Assembly (NCBI RefSeq): GCF_004136315.1
Contig: NZ_CP029562.1
Span: forward strand, 1,116,001-1,180,000
Reading direction: 5' to 3'
DNA length: 64,000 bases
Origin: Mesorhizobium sp. Pch-S
GTDB taxonomy: Bacteria > Pseudomonadota > Alphaproteobacteria > Rhizobiales > Rhizobiaceae
Shown: piece by piece, positions 53,553 to 63,097 of the stretch
Layout of the letters: every line of letters begins with the position of its first letter
How positions within the stretch are numbered: position 1 is the first letter of the stretch
Made by a program: the position numbers and the translations under genes
Notes under the pieces: model-generated
Databases searched by the model: none
What the model was told of the DNA's origin: nothing
What the model saw: the letters and a program-made list of their open reading frames with translations, nothing else

Positions 53553-56500
53553 GTGTTGACCAATCGATATTCCAAACGGACCTTTTTGAGTGCCGGCGTT
53601 TCGTTTGCCGCGCTTATCGCAGCAAGCCTGGGCGGCGTATCGCTGGCCTCCGCGGCAGATTTCACGGCCGGCACCGAGCAGCAATTGCGCGACGCGATCG
53701 CGGCGGCGAACGCTTCGCCCGATGCCGCCTCGACGATCACGCTGACCAACAGCTTCACAGTGTTGAGCGCGCCCGACCTGCCGACGTCCAACAAGTCGAT
53801 AACGATTAAAACCGGCGCTTTCGAATTATCCGGTCTAGGCATGCCCGGCAGCCCAGGCAACATCAGCTTTTCCGGCGCCTTTCCGAGCGGGACACTTATC
53901 ATAGAAGGCGCCTTCAAGGGCGGGGATCAGTCGGGCAGCATAGCAGCCGGAACAGGCCTTATGGTCAACGGTACGGGATCGGGTGGTGCCATCGTCAACA
54001 ATGGAACCATCAAAGCCGGTGACGCGACGGCCGCCACTGGCATTGGAGGCATTGGCGTCAGCTTGAACGGCGGCGTGACCCTCGCCAACAAAGGCACGAT
54101 CGCAGGCGGTACAGGAAGTGGCAGCGGCAACTCCAACAACATGGCCGGCGTTTACGTGGGCGGCGCCAACACCGTCGTCAACAGTGCCGGAGCGACGATC
54201 CAGGGCGGAAACAGCACTCAGGGCGGCTACACAGGCGCCGGTGTCTATTTGAGCTTTGTGAATTCCTCGACATTCACCAATTACGGCACAGTCCAGGGTG
54301 GCTCCGATCTCAGCGGAACGGTGGCCGGAAACGGCGCCGTTGTCGTTCGTGCCAGTGGCGGCACGATAATCAATTACGGCACCTTGATTGGAGGCAACCA
54401 AGCCGCTGCAATCCGTGGGGAGGGGGCGTCTTCGATTGGCGTTGTCATCAACAGCGGCACCATCCAGGCTGGTGCCGGTGCTGCCAATGCTATCCAGCTC
54501 GGTGGATTGGCGGGCTGGGTCACCCTCGAACTTCAGGCCGGCTCGACGATTGTCGGTAACGTTGTTGCCGGCAACGGAACCAGAGATATCCTCCGGCTCG
54601 GCGGTGCAGCCGACAGCAGCTTCGATACGTCGGCTATCGGCGCCGCCGCACAATACCGGAACTTCGACACGTTCGAGAAGGCAGGAACCAGCACCTGGAC
54701 GCTGACCGGCTCGACCAGCGCCGTCACGCCATGGACGATCCGCCAGGGCACGCTGTCGATTTCCACCGACAGCCAGCTCGGCGATCCTTCCGCCACGCTG
54801 ACCTTCATGGGCGGCACGCTGCGCATGACCGCCGCCGCAGCAAGCACGCGCGCGGTCAACCTCGCAGCCAGCGGCACGGTTGAGACCGACGGCACGACGT
54901 CCGGGCTCTCCGGTGTCATTTCGGGCGTCGGGGGCCTGACCAAAACCGGCACGGGCACGCTGGTCCTGGGCAACGCGAATACCTATCTGGGCGGCACCAC
55001 CATCGCTGGCGGAACCGTATCCGTGCTGGCCGACAACAATCTCGGCGACGCAGCCGGAGATCTGATTTTCAACGGCGGCGTGCTGCAGGTGGGCGGCAAT
55101 ACGTTTTCCTCCACCGCGCGCACCATCAACTGGGGCGCCAATGGCGGCGGCTTCACCATTCTCGATGCCGGCAACAACTTCACGGTTTCGCAGGCGCTCA
55201 ACGGACCAGGCGGCTTGAGCAAGTCCGGTGCCGGGACACTGACGCTGACCGGTTCGAACAGCTATGCCGGCACCACCACCATCAACCAGGGCACACTGCG
55301 GCTCGGCAATGGCGGCACGTCGGGCTCGATCGCCGGCAATGTCGTCAACAATGGCGGCACTCTGGCCTTCAACCGGTCCGACACACTCACCTTCGCCGGC
55401 GCCATCTCCGGCACCGGTGCCGTGCAGCAGATCGGCAGCGGCACCACCACGCTGACCGGCGCCAACAGCTACAAGGGCGCGACCGTGGTGAACAACGGCA
55501 CCCTGCTCATCAACGGCGACCAGACGGCGGCAACCGGCCCGACCTTCGTCCTGCCCAATGCCACGCTCGGCGGCAGCGGCATCATCGGCGGCGATGTGAC
55601 CATCATCGATCTCGCCACGCTGGCACCCGGCAATGCCGGCGCTGCACCGGGTACGCTGACCATCAACGGCAACCTGTTCCTCAGCGAGGCCAGCAAGCTT
55701 GCCTATGGCTTCGGCCAGGCCAATGTCGTTGGCGGTGCACTGAACGACCTCGTCAAGGTCGGCGGCAACCTGACGCTCGACGGCAAGCTGAACGTGACCC
55801 TGGCGCCCGGCGGCGCCTTCGACGCCGGCATCTATCGCATCGCCAGCTATGGCGGCACGCTGACCGACAATGGGCTGGACATCACCAGCCTGCCAGCCGG
55901 TACGCCGGCGGGAACGGTGCTCCTGCAGACCGCCGTCGACAAGCAGGTTAACCTGGTCAACACCACCGGGCTCAATTTCAGCTTCTGGGACCCGATCAAT
56001 CCACAATCCAATCCCGGCAACAATGGCAGGGTCGTCGGCGGCGCCGGAATCTGGCGCAACGATGCAGGTAACAACAACTGGACGACGGCGGACGGTGCGG
56101 TGAACGCGCCCTGGGCCAACGGCAATTTCGCCGTCTTCCAGGGGGCGGCTGGGACCGTGACGGTGGACAATTCTGGCTCGGCCCCGGTGACGGTGGGCGG
56201 CATGCAGTTCGCCGACACCGGCTATGTCATTGCCGGTGATGCGCTGACGCTGGCCGGCTCGTCCGGTACCGTCGTCCGCGTCGGTGACGGCACCAGCGAA
56301 GGCGCCAGCTACACCGCCACCATCAGCGCGGCGCTGCAAGGCAATTCCCAGCTGATCAAGAGCGATCTCGGCACGCTGAAGCTGACCGGCGACAGTTCAG
56401 GCTTCACCGGCGGCACAGCGGTCAGGCAAGGTATTCTTTCCGTCGACGGCAAATTGGGTGGCACGGTCGACGTGCTGGCCGGCGGCCGCCTGCAGGGCAA

Positions 56501-58079
56501 CGGCACCATCGGCGGCCTGAGCGTCGCCAATGGCGGCGTGGTCGCGCCGGGCAATTCGATCGGCACGCTGAACATCGCGGGCGATGTCACCTTCGCCGCG
56601 GGCTCGACCTATGAGGTCGAGATCGCGGGCAACGGCAGCGGCGATCGTATCGCCGCCACCGGCAAGGCAACGCTCGGCGGCGGCACGGTGGCGGTGACGG
56701 CGCTGGATGCGCAGACCAGCTACAAGGCCAGCCAGACCTACACCATCCTGACGGCAGCTGGCGGTGTGACCGGCGGCTTCGACCCTGCGGTGCTGGCCCG
56801 TTCGGCTTTCCTCGACGCCAGCCTCATCCAGAGCGCCAATGCTGTCGACCTGAAGATCGCGATCAAGGGCTCGAAACCGGAGGAACCCGGCAAGCCTGAA
56901 GAGCCCGGAAAACCCGAGGAGCCGGGCGGTGCAAAGCCGCTCTTCGCCACTGTCGCCGACACCTACAACCAGAAACAGACCGCCGGCGCGCTCGACACGC
57001 TGCAGCAGAGCGGGACGCCGCTGGCGCTCTACAACACACTGCTGGTGCTGTCGGCGGACAAAGCCCGCGCCGCCTTCGACAGCCTGTCGGGCGAGATCCA
57101 TGCATCGACGGTGACGGGTTTGCTCGAGGACAGCCGTTTCGTGCGCGATGCCGTGAACGATCGCCTGCGCTCGGCCTTCGAGACCGTCGGCGGCCTGCCG
57201 CTGATGGGCTATGGCGACGATGCGAAAGAGATCACCACGGCTTCGGTTGCTTCCGAGCGCTACGGCGCCTGGGGCTCGGTGTTCGGTTCGTGGGGGCACT
57301 TCGGCGGCGACGGCAATGCCGCCAGGCTGTCGCGTTCGACCGGCGGTTTCGTCACCGGTGTCGATGGTCTGATCACCGACGACGTCCGCCTCGGCTTGCT
57401 CGCCGGCTACAGCCATTCGTCCTTCAAGGTCGATGATCGCAGGTCATCGGCTTCGAGCGACAACTACCATCTCGGCGTCTATGGCGGCACCGAGTGGGGA
57501 GCTCTCTCCTTCCGCTCCGGCCTTGCCTACACATGGAGCGAGATCGATACGAGCCGGCAGGTCGCCTTCCCCGGCTTCAGCGACAGCCTGACCGGTTCCT
57601 ACCGCGCCGGCACCACGCAGGTCTTCGGCGAACTCGGCTACAGCCTCAAGGCCGGCAGCGTCGCCTTCGAGCCGTTCGCCAACCTCGCCTATGTCAACGT
57701 CCACACCAACGGCTTCACCGAGCAAGGCGGAGCATCGGCGCTGACCGTCCACGGCGGCTCCAACGACAGCACCTTCACGACGCTCGGGCTGCGCGCCGCG
57801 ACCGACTTCGACCTCGGTTCAACCAAGGCCACGGTTCGCGGCATGATCGGCTGGCGCCATGCCTATGGCGATGTCACGCCGACGGTCAGCCAGGCCTTCA
57901 CCGGCTCAAGCGCCTTCACCATCGCCGGTGCGCCGATCGCGAGAGACAGTGCCGTCATCGAGGCCGGGCTCGACTTCGCCATCACACCGCAGGCCACGCT
58001 CGGGCTGTCCTATCACGGACAGGTCGGATCGAAGGCCAGCGACCACGGTGTGCGGGCGGATCTCAATGTGAGGTTCTGA
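53553..58079 (+). CDS. Type V autotransporter with PATR passenger repeats
   Basis: A 1508-residue type Va autotransporter. The signal peptide (AGVSFAALIAASLGGVSLAS) is cleaved near ASA-ADF, about residue 35. The passenger is a Gly/Asn/Thr-rich beta-helix. It contains passenger-associated repeats such as LTKTGTGTLVLGNANTYLGG (about 465), LSKSGAGTLTLTGSNSYAGT (about 555) and TTLTGANSYKGA (about 635). A KPEEPG x3 linker is near residue 1107. The C-terminal autotransporter barrel (about 1235-1508: RYGAWGSVFGSWGHFGGDGN) ends in ADLNVRF with the terminal Phe needed for BAM recognition. GTG 53553 is the start, with GAGGGGG upstream. A surface adhesin-like role is likely; no protease triad is evident. 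Confidence 0.92.
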   Translation: MLTNRYSKRTFLSAGVSFAALIAASLGGVSLASAADFTAGTEQQLRDAIAAANASPDAASTITLTNSFTVLSAPDLPTSNKSITIKTGAFELSGLGMPGSPGNISFSGAFPSGTLIIEGAFKGGDQSGSIAAGTGLMVNGTGSGGAIVNNGTIKAGDATAATGIGGIGVSLNGGVTLANKGTIAGGTGSGSGNSNNMAGVYVGGANTVVNSAGATIQGGNSTQGGYTGAGVYLSFVNSSTFTNYGTVQGGSDLSGTVAGNGAVVVRASGGTIINYGTLIGGNQAAAIRGEGASSIGVVINSGTIQAGAGAANAIQLGGLAGWVTLELQAGSTIVGNVVAGNGTRDILRLGGAADSSFDTSAIGAAAQYRNFDTFEKAGTSTWTLTGSTSAVTPWTIRQGTLSISTDSQLGDPSATLTFMGGTLRMTAAAASTRAVNLAASGTVETDGTTSGLSGVISGVGGLTKTGTGTLVLGNANTYLGGTTIAGGTVSVLADNNLGDAAGDLIFNGGVLQVGGNTFSSTARTINWGANGGGFTILDAGNNFTVSQALNGPGGLSKSGAGTLTLTGSNSYAGTTTINQGTLRLGNGGTSGSIAGNVVNNGGTLAFNRSDTLTFAGAISGTGAVQQIGSGTTTLTGANSYKGATVVNNGTLLINGDQTAATGPTFVLPNATLGGSGIIGGDVTIIDLATLAPGNAGAAPGTLTINGNLFLSEASKLAYGFGQANVVGGALNDLVKVGGNLTLDGKLNVTLAPGGAFDAGIYRIASYGGTLTDNGLDITSLPAGTPAGTVLLQTAVDKQVNLVNTTGLNFSFWDPINPQSNPGNNGRVVGGAGIWRNDAGNNNWTTADGAVNAPWANGNFAVFQGAAGTVTVDNSGSAPVTVGGMQFADTGYVIAGDALTLAGSSGTVVRVGDGTSEGASYTATISAALQGNSQLIKSDLGTLKLTGDSSGFTGGTAVRQGILSVDGKLGGTVDVLAGGRLQGNGTIGGLSVANGGVVAPGNSIGTLNIAGDVTFAAGSTYEVEIAGNGSGDRIAATGKATLGGGTVAVTALDAQTSYKASQTYTILTAAGGVTGGFDPAVLARSAFLDASLIQSANAVDLKIAIKGSKPEEPGKPEEPGKPEEPGGAKPLFATVADTYNQKQTAGALDTLQQSGTPLALYNTLLVLSADKARAAFDSLSGEIHASTVTGLLEDSRFVRDAVNDRLRSAFETVGGLPLMGYGDDAKEITTASVASERYGAWGSVFGSWGHFGGDGNAARLSRSTGGFVTGVDGLITDDVRLGLLAGYSHSSFKVDDRRSSASSDNYHLGVYGGTEWGALSFRSGLAYTWSEIDTSRQVAFPGFSDSLTGSYRAGTTQVFGELGYSLKAGSVAFEPFANLAYVNVHTNGFTEQGGASALTVHGGSNDSTFTTLGLRAATDFDLGSTKATVRGMIGWRHAYGDVTPTVSQAFTGSSAFTIAGAPIARDSAVIEAGLDFAITPQATLGLSYHGQVGSKASDHGVRADLNVRF

Positions 58080-58275
58080 CGCCATGGCATCATCGCCGCT
58101 CCGGTTCGCCGGAGCGGCGCTTGCCATTGTGGCCGGTGGCGAAACCCGAACACGTGGTCAGGACGATCCCGGCGAGTTCAATTCCCAACAGGAAACGAAG
58201 TTGCCTGATCCAAATGCATCGGATATTCGAACTGTCGGGCACTCTGCCCGAAAATCCAATTGGGAGAGGTTCATC

Positions 58276-58632
58276 GTGACACGCGACACACTTATCAAGT
58301 TCGGCAAGGTGGAGAACGCCGATGCCAGCGACCTGCCGGGCTGGGTGGTGGTCGAAGGAACGCCGACGATGAAAACCGCCGTCCAGCACACCACCGAGGA
58401 TGGCAAGGTCCTGTCGGGCACCTGGCAAGCGACCCCGGGCACCTATCACGCGACCTACACCGATTACGAATTCGTCCACATGATCGCCGGGCGCATCATC
58501 ATCACACCGGATGGCGGTGATCCGGTTGAAGTCGGTCCGGGCGATGCGTTTGTCGTGGAAGCCGACTTCAAGGGAACCTGGAAGATCGTCGAGCCGGTGA
58601 CGAAGCACTTCGTGGTCACTGTTGGCTCGTAG
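58276..58632 (+). CDS. Cupin-domain protein
   Basis: A 118-residue single cupin of the DUF861/ureidoglycine-type group. GTWQATPGTYHATYTDYEFV is cupin motif 1, with a reduced set of metal ligands, and GGDPVEVGPGDAFVVEADFK is motif 2. GTG 58276 has GAGAGG six bases upstream and is preferred to a frame open to 58084, whose first 60 residues look non-coding. The function of this subgroup is unclear (small-molecule binding or isomerisation). Confidence 0.75.
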   Translation: MTRDTLIKFGKVENADASDLPGWVVVEGTPTMKTAVQHTTEDGKVLSGTWQATPGTYHATYTDYEFVHMIAGRIIITPDGGDPVEVGPGDAFVVEADFKGTWKIVEPVTKHFVVTVGS

Positions 58633-58739
58633 GACGCGGCCGGCCGGCGATATTTTTCGGCAGCGCTGTTTGCATTCCAGGACTCGCTGGCGCGACCTCC
58701 GGTTGGCCAGGCCATCGTCAGCCTGAGATCGCAAATTTC

Positions 58740-58885
58740 AGAAAAATATCAGAATCCGGACCTTGCTCCGTCGGGACATTAGCCCGAAGACATATATGGG
58801 CCGCCGTTGCAGTCGCTTCGGCGGTCCGATGTCACATTCCGGCCCCAACGGCCGCCCGCTCAGCTCCGGCTGGGCGGGCTTTTTT
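58740..58885 (+). ncRNA. Candidate structured small RNA or long 3' end
   Basis: In 146 non-coding bases, several stems follow one another: TCGGG/CCCGA (58770s), GGCCGCCG/CGGCGGTC (about 58799-58825), CGGCC/GGCCG (about 58840-58853) and a strong terminator. The density of hairpins ending in a T-run is what an independent sRNA looks like. It could equally be the 3' untranslated region of the cupin gene. No Rfam family is recognised. Confidence 0.35.
58854..58885 (+). terminator. Strong rho-independent terminator
   Basis: GCCCGC-T-CAGC / GCTG-G-GCGGGC with a TCCG loop, followed by six T. It ends rightward transcripts just before the converging LysR stop at 58884. Confidence 0.9.
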
Positions 58886-59822
58886 ATGGGATACGGGGGG
58901 CGTCCTGTCCCTGGCTTGCCTCGAACAACGGGCGGTGTTTCACCAGTGCCTGGCCGGCAAATTCGGTGAAGGCGCTGACGCGGGCGGTGCGGCGCAGATC
59001 CTCATGGGTAAGGATCCACAGCGCCGTCGCCATCTCGGCGACCGGGGAACCGATGCGGACAAGGCCCGGCGTCCGTTCGCCGAGATAACATGGCAGACCG
59101 ACGAGGCCGAGGCCGGCAGCCGCTGCCTCGCGGGCCGCGACCAGCGAGTCGCAACGCAGCACCGAGGCCGAGCCCGGCAGCCTGGCACGCATCCACCGGG
59201 CGACGCTGGAGCCGGCCAGTGCATCGCTGAGGCCTATCCAGCGTTCATCGGTTACCGCCAGATCGTCACCGGCTTCGAGGCCACGCTCCTGGAGATAGGC
59301 AGGCGCGGCATAGATGGCGAAGGCAATGCCCGAGATGCGGCGGCCGACCAATGTCTCCGGTGGATCCATGGCCGGGCGCACGGCGACATCGGCGTCGCGA
59401 TGGGTGAGGTTGGCGAAGGCATTTGCCGTGGCCACTTCCAGCAGCACGCCGGGATGGCGCTGGCGGAAGGCCGCCAGGACCGAGGGCAGCACCGACGCCA
59501 TCAGCGTGTCGGTGGTGGTGATGCGCAGGCTGCCTTCGAGGCGCAGGTCCTGCCCGGTCAGGCGGCGCTCCAGCTCGGTGACAGTTTCCGCCATCTGCCG
59601 TGACACGGCAAGCAGTTCCTCGCCGCCGGCGGTCAGCGTGTAGCCGGTCGGCAGGCGGTCGAACAGGCGCACGCCGAGCTTCTGCTCGAAGGCGCCGACC
59701 CGGCGCAGCACGGTGGTGTGGTTGACACCGAGCGAACGCGCCGCCGCGGCGAGCGAACTCGTTTCCGCAACCGCCAGCACGAAACGCAGGTCTTCCCAGT
59801 CGATGCGATAGTTACTGTGCAT
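58884..59822 (-). CDS. LysR-family transcriptional regulator
   Basis: A 312-residue LysR protein. The HTH reads WEDLRFVLAVAETSSLAAAA then SLGVNHTTVLRRVGAFEQKL (residues 9-50), and the effector domain is at about 92-295. The variant NHTTV recognition helix is typical of a subgroup often found beside small oxidoreductases or GSTs. It diverges from the GST/transporter pair, with 213 bases between, and probably controls it. Confidence 0.88.
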   Translation of the reverse strand: MHSNYRIDWEDLRFVLAVAETSSLAAAARSLGVNHTTVLRRVGAFEQKLGVRLFDRLPTGYTLTAGGEELLAVSRQMAETVTELERRLTGQDLRLEGSLRITTTDTLMASVLPSVLAAFRQRHPGVLLEVATANAFANLTHRDADVAVRPAMDPPETLVGRRISGIAFAIYAAPAYLQERGLEAGDDLAVTDERWIGLSDALAGSSVARWMRARLPGSASVLRCDSLVAAREAAAAGLGLVGLPCYLGERTPGLVRIGSPVAEMATALWILTHEDLRRTARVSAFTEFAGQALVKHRPLFEASQGQDAPRIP

Positions 59823-60035
59823 GATTGCACGAACCTAGCGCAAGATAACGCTTCAGGCGAGCATTTCCGCAGAGGTCGAACGCAAAACCGGAGCATGCCT
59901 CGTCGCGTAATCCCGCCTCATCAGCCTCTGTGCGTTTTTGCAGGATAAGACGGCAAACAGACAGATCGAACTGCGAACAAGCACAGTCTACCCAAACTCC
60001 AACGATCGGACGGACCGGTCGAAGGAGACCACGAG

Positions 60036-60668
60036 ATGACCCCCATCCAGCTCTACACCTACCAGACGCCGAACGGCCACAAGGCCTCGATCATGCTCGA
60101 AGAGACCGGATTGCCCTACGAGGTCCAGATCATCGACATCGAGGCCGGCGAACAGAGGACGCCGGAGTTCCTGGCGCTCAACCCCAACAACAAGATCCCG
60201 GTCATCGTCGATCCGGACAGGGACCGCACCATCTTCGAATCCGGCGCGATCCTGCACTATCTCGCCGAACGCTCCGGCGTGCTTGTACCGGGTTCCGATG
60301 CCGAACGCGTTCAGGTGCAGAGCTGGACCCTGTTCCAGGCAGCACATGTCGGCCCGACCTTGGGGCAGCTGTGGAACTACAAGATCTTCGCGCCGGAGAA
60401 GATCCCCTATGTCATCGGTCGCTTCGAGGCCGAGGCAAACCGCGTGTTCCGCGTGCTGGAGAGCCAGCTGTCGCGCCACGCCCATATCGTCGGCGAAGCC
60501 TATGGAATTGCCGACGTGATGACCTGGCCGTGGATCCACGCCGGGCTCACCAAGCTCGGGCTCTCGCTCGACGCCACGCCCAGCCTCGCACGCTGGTACA
60601 TGGCCATCGGCGCGCGGCCTGCCGTGCTGCGCGGCCTCGTCGTGCCGCGGCTGCCAGCCCACCACTGA
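60036..60668 (+). CDS. Glutathione S-transferase family protein
   Basis: A 210-residue GST. The thioredoxin-like N-domain starts IQLYTYQTPNGHKASIMLEE. NPNNKIPVIVDPD contains the cis-Pro, and FESGAILHYLAERSG contains the glutathione-contact Glu-Ser (about 68). The all-helical C-domain has VGEAYGIADVMTWPWI with the N-cap Asp. It resembles the Ure2p/YfcG-like nu class. GAAGGAGACC lies before ATG 60036. The exporter gene follows after 41 bases. Confidence 0.9.
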   Translation: MTPIQLYTYQTPNGHKASIMLEETGLPYEVQIIDIEAGEQRTPEFLALNPNNKIPVIVDPDRDRTIFESGAILHYLAERSGVLVPGSDAERVQVQSWTLFQAAHVGPTLGQLWNYKIFAPEKIPYVIGRFEAEANRVFRVLESQLSRHAHIVGEAYGIADVMTWPWIHAGLTKLGLSLDATPSLARWYMAIGARPAVLRGLVVPRLPAHH

Positions 60669-60709
60669 TCCCTCAAACATCATTCGCATTCTTTTCAAAG
60701 GAGGCTCCC

Positions 60710-61633
60710 ATGGAGACCCTGTTCGTACCCCTGTCCCTGTTCGCCGGCGGCCTGCTCGCCGTCCAGGCCGGCGCCAATGCACAGCTCTCGAAGGCCATCG
60801 GTTCGCCCTTCGCGGCGACCACGCTGCAGCTCACGGTCGGCACCGGACTGCTGCTGCTGATCGCCCTGTTCACCGGCACGCTGGCCGCGCTCGGCGCCTT
60901 GCCGCAGGCTGAATGGTGGCACCTCATCGGCGGCACCGCCTCGGCGATCTATGTCGTCTCGACCATCGTGCTGTTCCCCCGCCTCGGCGCCGTCGTCTCG
61001 GTCGGACTGTTCATCGCCGGGCAGATGCTCGCCTCGCTTGCCCTCGACAGCTTCGGCCTGCTCGGCGTGGCGCAGACCGGTCTGCAGGCCGGAGCGGCCA
61101 TCGGCACGCTGGTGGTGCTGGCCGGCGTCGCCATGATCGTCTTCGGCCAGGGTGGCAGCGACAACCTCAAGGCCGACAAGTTGGGCTGGATCGCACTGGC
61201 GCTGATCGCCGGTGCGGTGCTCCCGGTCCAGGGTGCGGTCAATGCGCTGCTGCGACATGATCTTGGCGGCGCACCTTTCGCAGTGGGCGCCATCTCATTC
61301 TTCGTCGCGACGCTGGCGATGGCAGCGGTGATGCTGGTGGTGCTGGCCTTGCGCAAGACGCCGAGCCCCAACATCGGCGGCGTGCAGACCATGCCCTGGT
61401 GGGGCTGGCTCGGCGGCGTCGCGGGGGCAACCTACGTCACCACCGTGTTCACCGCGATCCCGGTCATCGGCGCAGCCGCCGCGGTCGGCTTCACCGTCGC
61501 CGGCCAGCAAGTCGCCAGCGTGTTCGTCGATCGCTATGGCTGGTTCCGCCTGCCGCAGCGGCCGGTGTCGGGCCTGCGCCTCGCAGGGGTGGTGCTGCTC
61601 CTCGCCGGCGTCGCCGTCATCAAGCTGGTCTGA
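60710..61633 (+). CDS. DMT-family inner-membrane transporter (YdcZ/DUF606 type, two fused halves)
   Basis: A 307-residue, ten-helix protein built from two homologous halves. Each begins with a block like AVQAGANAQLSKAIGSPFAA or PVQGAVNALLRHDLGGAPFA and carries YVVSTIVLFPRLGAVVSVGL or YVTTVFTAIPVIGAAAAVGF. Single-half YdcZ proteins are about 150 residues, so this is the fused form. An excellent ribosome site (AAAGGAGG) precedes ATG 60710. It is co-transcribed with the GST, suggesting export or uptake of a small electrophile-related metabolite. Confidence 0.83.
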   Translation: METLFVPLSLFAGGLLAVQAGANAQLSKAIGSPFAATTLQLTVGTGLLLLIALFTGTLAALGALPQAEWWHLIGGTASAIYVVSTIVLFPRLGAVVSVGLFIAGQMLASLALDSFGLLGVAQTGLQAGAAIGTLVVLAGVAMIVFGQGGSDNLKADKLGWIALALIAGAVLPVQGAVNALLRHDLGGAPFAVGAISFFVATLAMAAVMLVVLALRKTPSPNIGGVQTMPWWGWLGGVAGATYVTTVFTAIPVIGAAAAVGFTVAGQQVASVFVDRYGWFRLPQRPVSGLRLAGVVLLLAGVAVIKLV

Positions 61634-61646
61634 ACCGTCAGGTTTG

Positions 61647-61858
61647 TGGTGCGTCCTTCGAGGCTCGTCCGTGCGTATCTTCCAATGCCTTGCGGGCTCA
61701 CACCTCAGGATGAGGACGGTTGTGCAATGGAGGCCACATTCTGAGGGGTTTCAGAACTTGGGTGGCGTTGCACAACCGTCCTCATCCTGAGGTGCGAGCC
61801 CGCACAAGCATTGGATGGATTGCACAACCATTGCGGGCGAGCCTCGAAGGACGCACCA
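61647..61858. repeat. 212-base palindromic mosaic repeat
   Basis: Outer arms TGGTGCGTCCTTCGAGGCTC (61647-61666) and its complement (to 61858) enclose inner 26-base perfect arms (61702-61727 and 61768-61793) built on CCTCAGGATGAGG and TTGTGCAA. A further partial TTGCACAACC unit lies in the right half. Such CCTCATCCTGAGG elements are widespread between rhizobial genes. Confidence 0.85.
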
Positions 61859-61866
61859 AATCACCG

Positions 61867-62511
61867 CTAGTGTTCCGCCAGATAAAGACGGATCAGCCTG
61901 ACCAGCTCGTCGCGGACCTGCGCCTCATGCAGCATGCCGCGGCGCGCCGCGTTGTGGATGACGCCATCGATGGCGTCCGACAGCACCAGGCCGACGACGG
62001 CCGGACCCCTGTCGTTGGGTCGGTAGGCCGCAGCAGCCTCGGTATAGAATGCGAGGTATTGCCGCTCGATCTGGCTGTTCTGGTCGCGATAGGCTTCAAG
62101 GCCCGGCGCCTCGTCCAGCAGCACCCGGTGCAGACCAGGATGGATGCTGTGGGCTTCGACGATGTTGGCCACCAGCGTCGCGGCGAAATCGGCGAGAGGC
62201 TGTCGCTGCGCCAGGGCTGTCCTCACGGCGGCAAGGCTGTCGTCCAGATGATGGCGGCGGATCGCCCCCACCAGCGAGACCTTGTCGGGAAAATACTGGT
62301 AGAGCGAGCCGACGCTGACGCCGGCCGCCTCGGCCACCCTGTTGGTGGTGAAACCCGGCCATCCCTGCTCGCTCAGAATGCGAGCCCCGGCCTCGACGAT
62401 CGCATCGACCGTCGCCCGGGACCGCGCTTGTCGCGGCTCCTTGCGCATCAACGGCTGCCGCTTTGTTATGCGAGTAGACAATTTCGCACCCTCGCCAAAA
62501 TATAGAGACAT
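61867..62511 (-). CDS. TetR-family transcriptional regulator
   Basis: A 214-residue TetR protein. The HTH is ATVDAIVEAGARILSEQGWP, then RVAEAAGVSVGSLYQYFPDK (residues 33-78), and a C-terminal ligand domain follows. ATG 62511 or ATG 62448 (MRKEPRQARS) could be the start; the second is nearer the usual length. It diverges from the DinB gene across about 35 bases, or 100 if the shorter start is used. It is a likely regulator of that gene. Confidence 0.87.
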   Translation of the reverse strand: MSLYFGEGAKLSTRITKRQPLMRKEPRQARSRATVDAIVEAGARILSEQGWPGFTTNRVAEAAGVSVGSLYQYFPDKVSLVGAIRRHHLDDSLAAVRTALAQRQPLADFAATLVANIVEAHSIHPGLHRVLLDEAPGLEAYRDQNSQIERQYLAFYTEAAAAYRPNDRGPAVVGLVLSDAIDGVIHNAARRGMLHEAQVRDELVRLIRLYLAEH

Positions 62512-62545
62512 TACTCACATTTTCTCGGCAGGGACAGGTTCGGCA

Positions 62546-63064
62546 ATGCGTGAAATGCTTCGCACCCTTTACGGCTACCAGGCCTGGGCAAACAACGAGC
62601 TGTTCGACAGGCTGGCGCTGCTCGACCAGCAGACGCAGGCGGCGGAACTGCATACCGCACTGCGCCTGGTCAGCCACCATCACGTGGTGGCCGAGATCTT
62701 CGCGGCGCATCTCAGCGGCGCCAGACAGCACCACACATCCGACAACACGCCGGAGACGCCGACGCTGGAGGCCCTGCGGGCGTCGGTATCGGCAACGGAC
62801 GGATGGTACCAGCAATACGTCCTCGACGTGACGGACGGTCAGCTCGATGAAGCCGTCGCCTTCACCTTCACCGATGGCGACAAGGGCAGCATGACACGGC
62901 ACGAAATGCTGCAGCACGTCGCCCTGCATTCGGCGATCCATCGCGGCGAGGTCAGCCGCATCCTGGTGCAGCTTTCGATCACGCCGCCCTGGGATACGCT
63001 CGCCGTCTACCTGCACCGGACGCAGCCGGCGCGGCGTGAGCAGGAACTGCGGCCGACCGGGTGA
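62546..63064 (+). CDS. DinB-fold metal-dependent protein
   Basis: A 172-residue four-helix-bundle protein of the DinB/YfiT group. LYGYQAWANNELFDRL is the typical start. His residues in RLVSHHHVVAEIFAAH (about 44) and HVALHSAIHRGEVSRILVQL (about 133-137) form the three-His metal site. AGGGACAGG lies before ATG 62546. Relatives include bacillithiol/mycothiol-dependent transferases and stress proteins; the thiol cofactor here is unknown. Confidence 0.82.
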   Translation: MREMLRTLYGYQAWANNELFDRLALLDQQTQAAELHTALRLVSHHHVVAEIFAAHLSGARQHHTSDNTPETPTLEALRASVSATDGWYQQYVLDVTDGQLDEAVAFTFTDGDKGSMTRHEMLQHVALHSAIHRGEVSRILVQLSITPPWDTLAVYLHRTQPARREQELRPTG

Positions 63065-63097
63065 ACCAGCCCTCCGCCGATCCAGTCCCTCCAGCGC

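Noticed and set aside
53835..56339. 834-residue open frame antisense to the autotransporter
   Set aside because: Long antisense frames are expected in GC-rich genes with repetitive codon use. The translation is Arg/Ala/Gly-rich without any fold-like pattern, and the sense strand encodes clear PATR repeats.
56875..56930. CRISPR-like short repeats
   Set aside because: These 18-base units are coding KPEEPG linker repeats inside the autotransporter and lack spacers. No CRISPR array was seen anywhere.
59930..60709. Long upstream extension of the DMT transporter frame
   Set aside because: It runs through the GST gene in another frame; the real transporter start has AAAGGAGG directly upstream at 60710.
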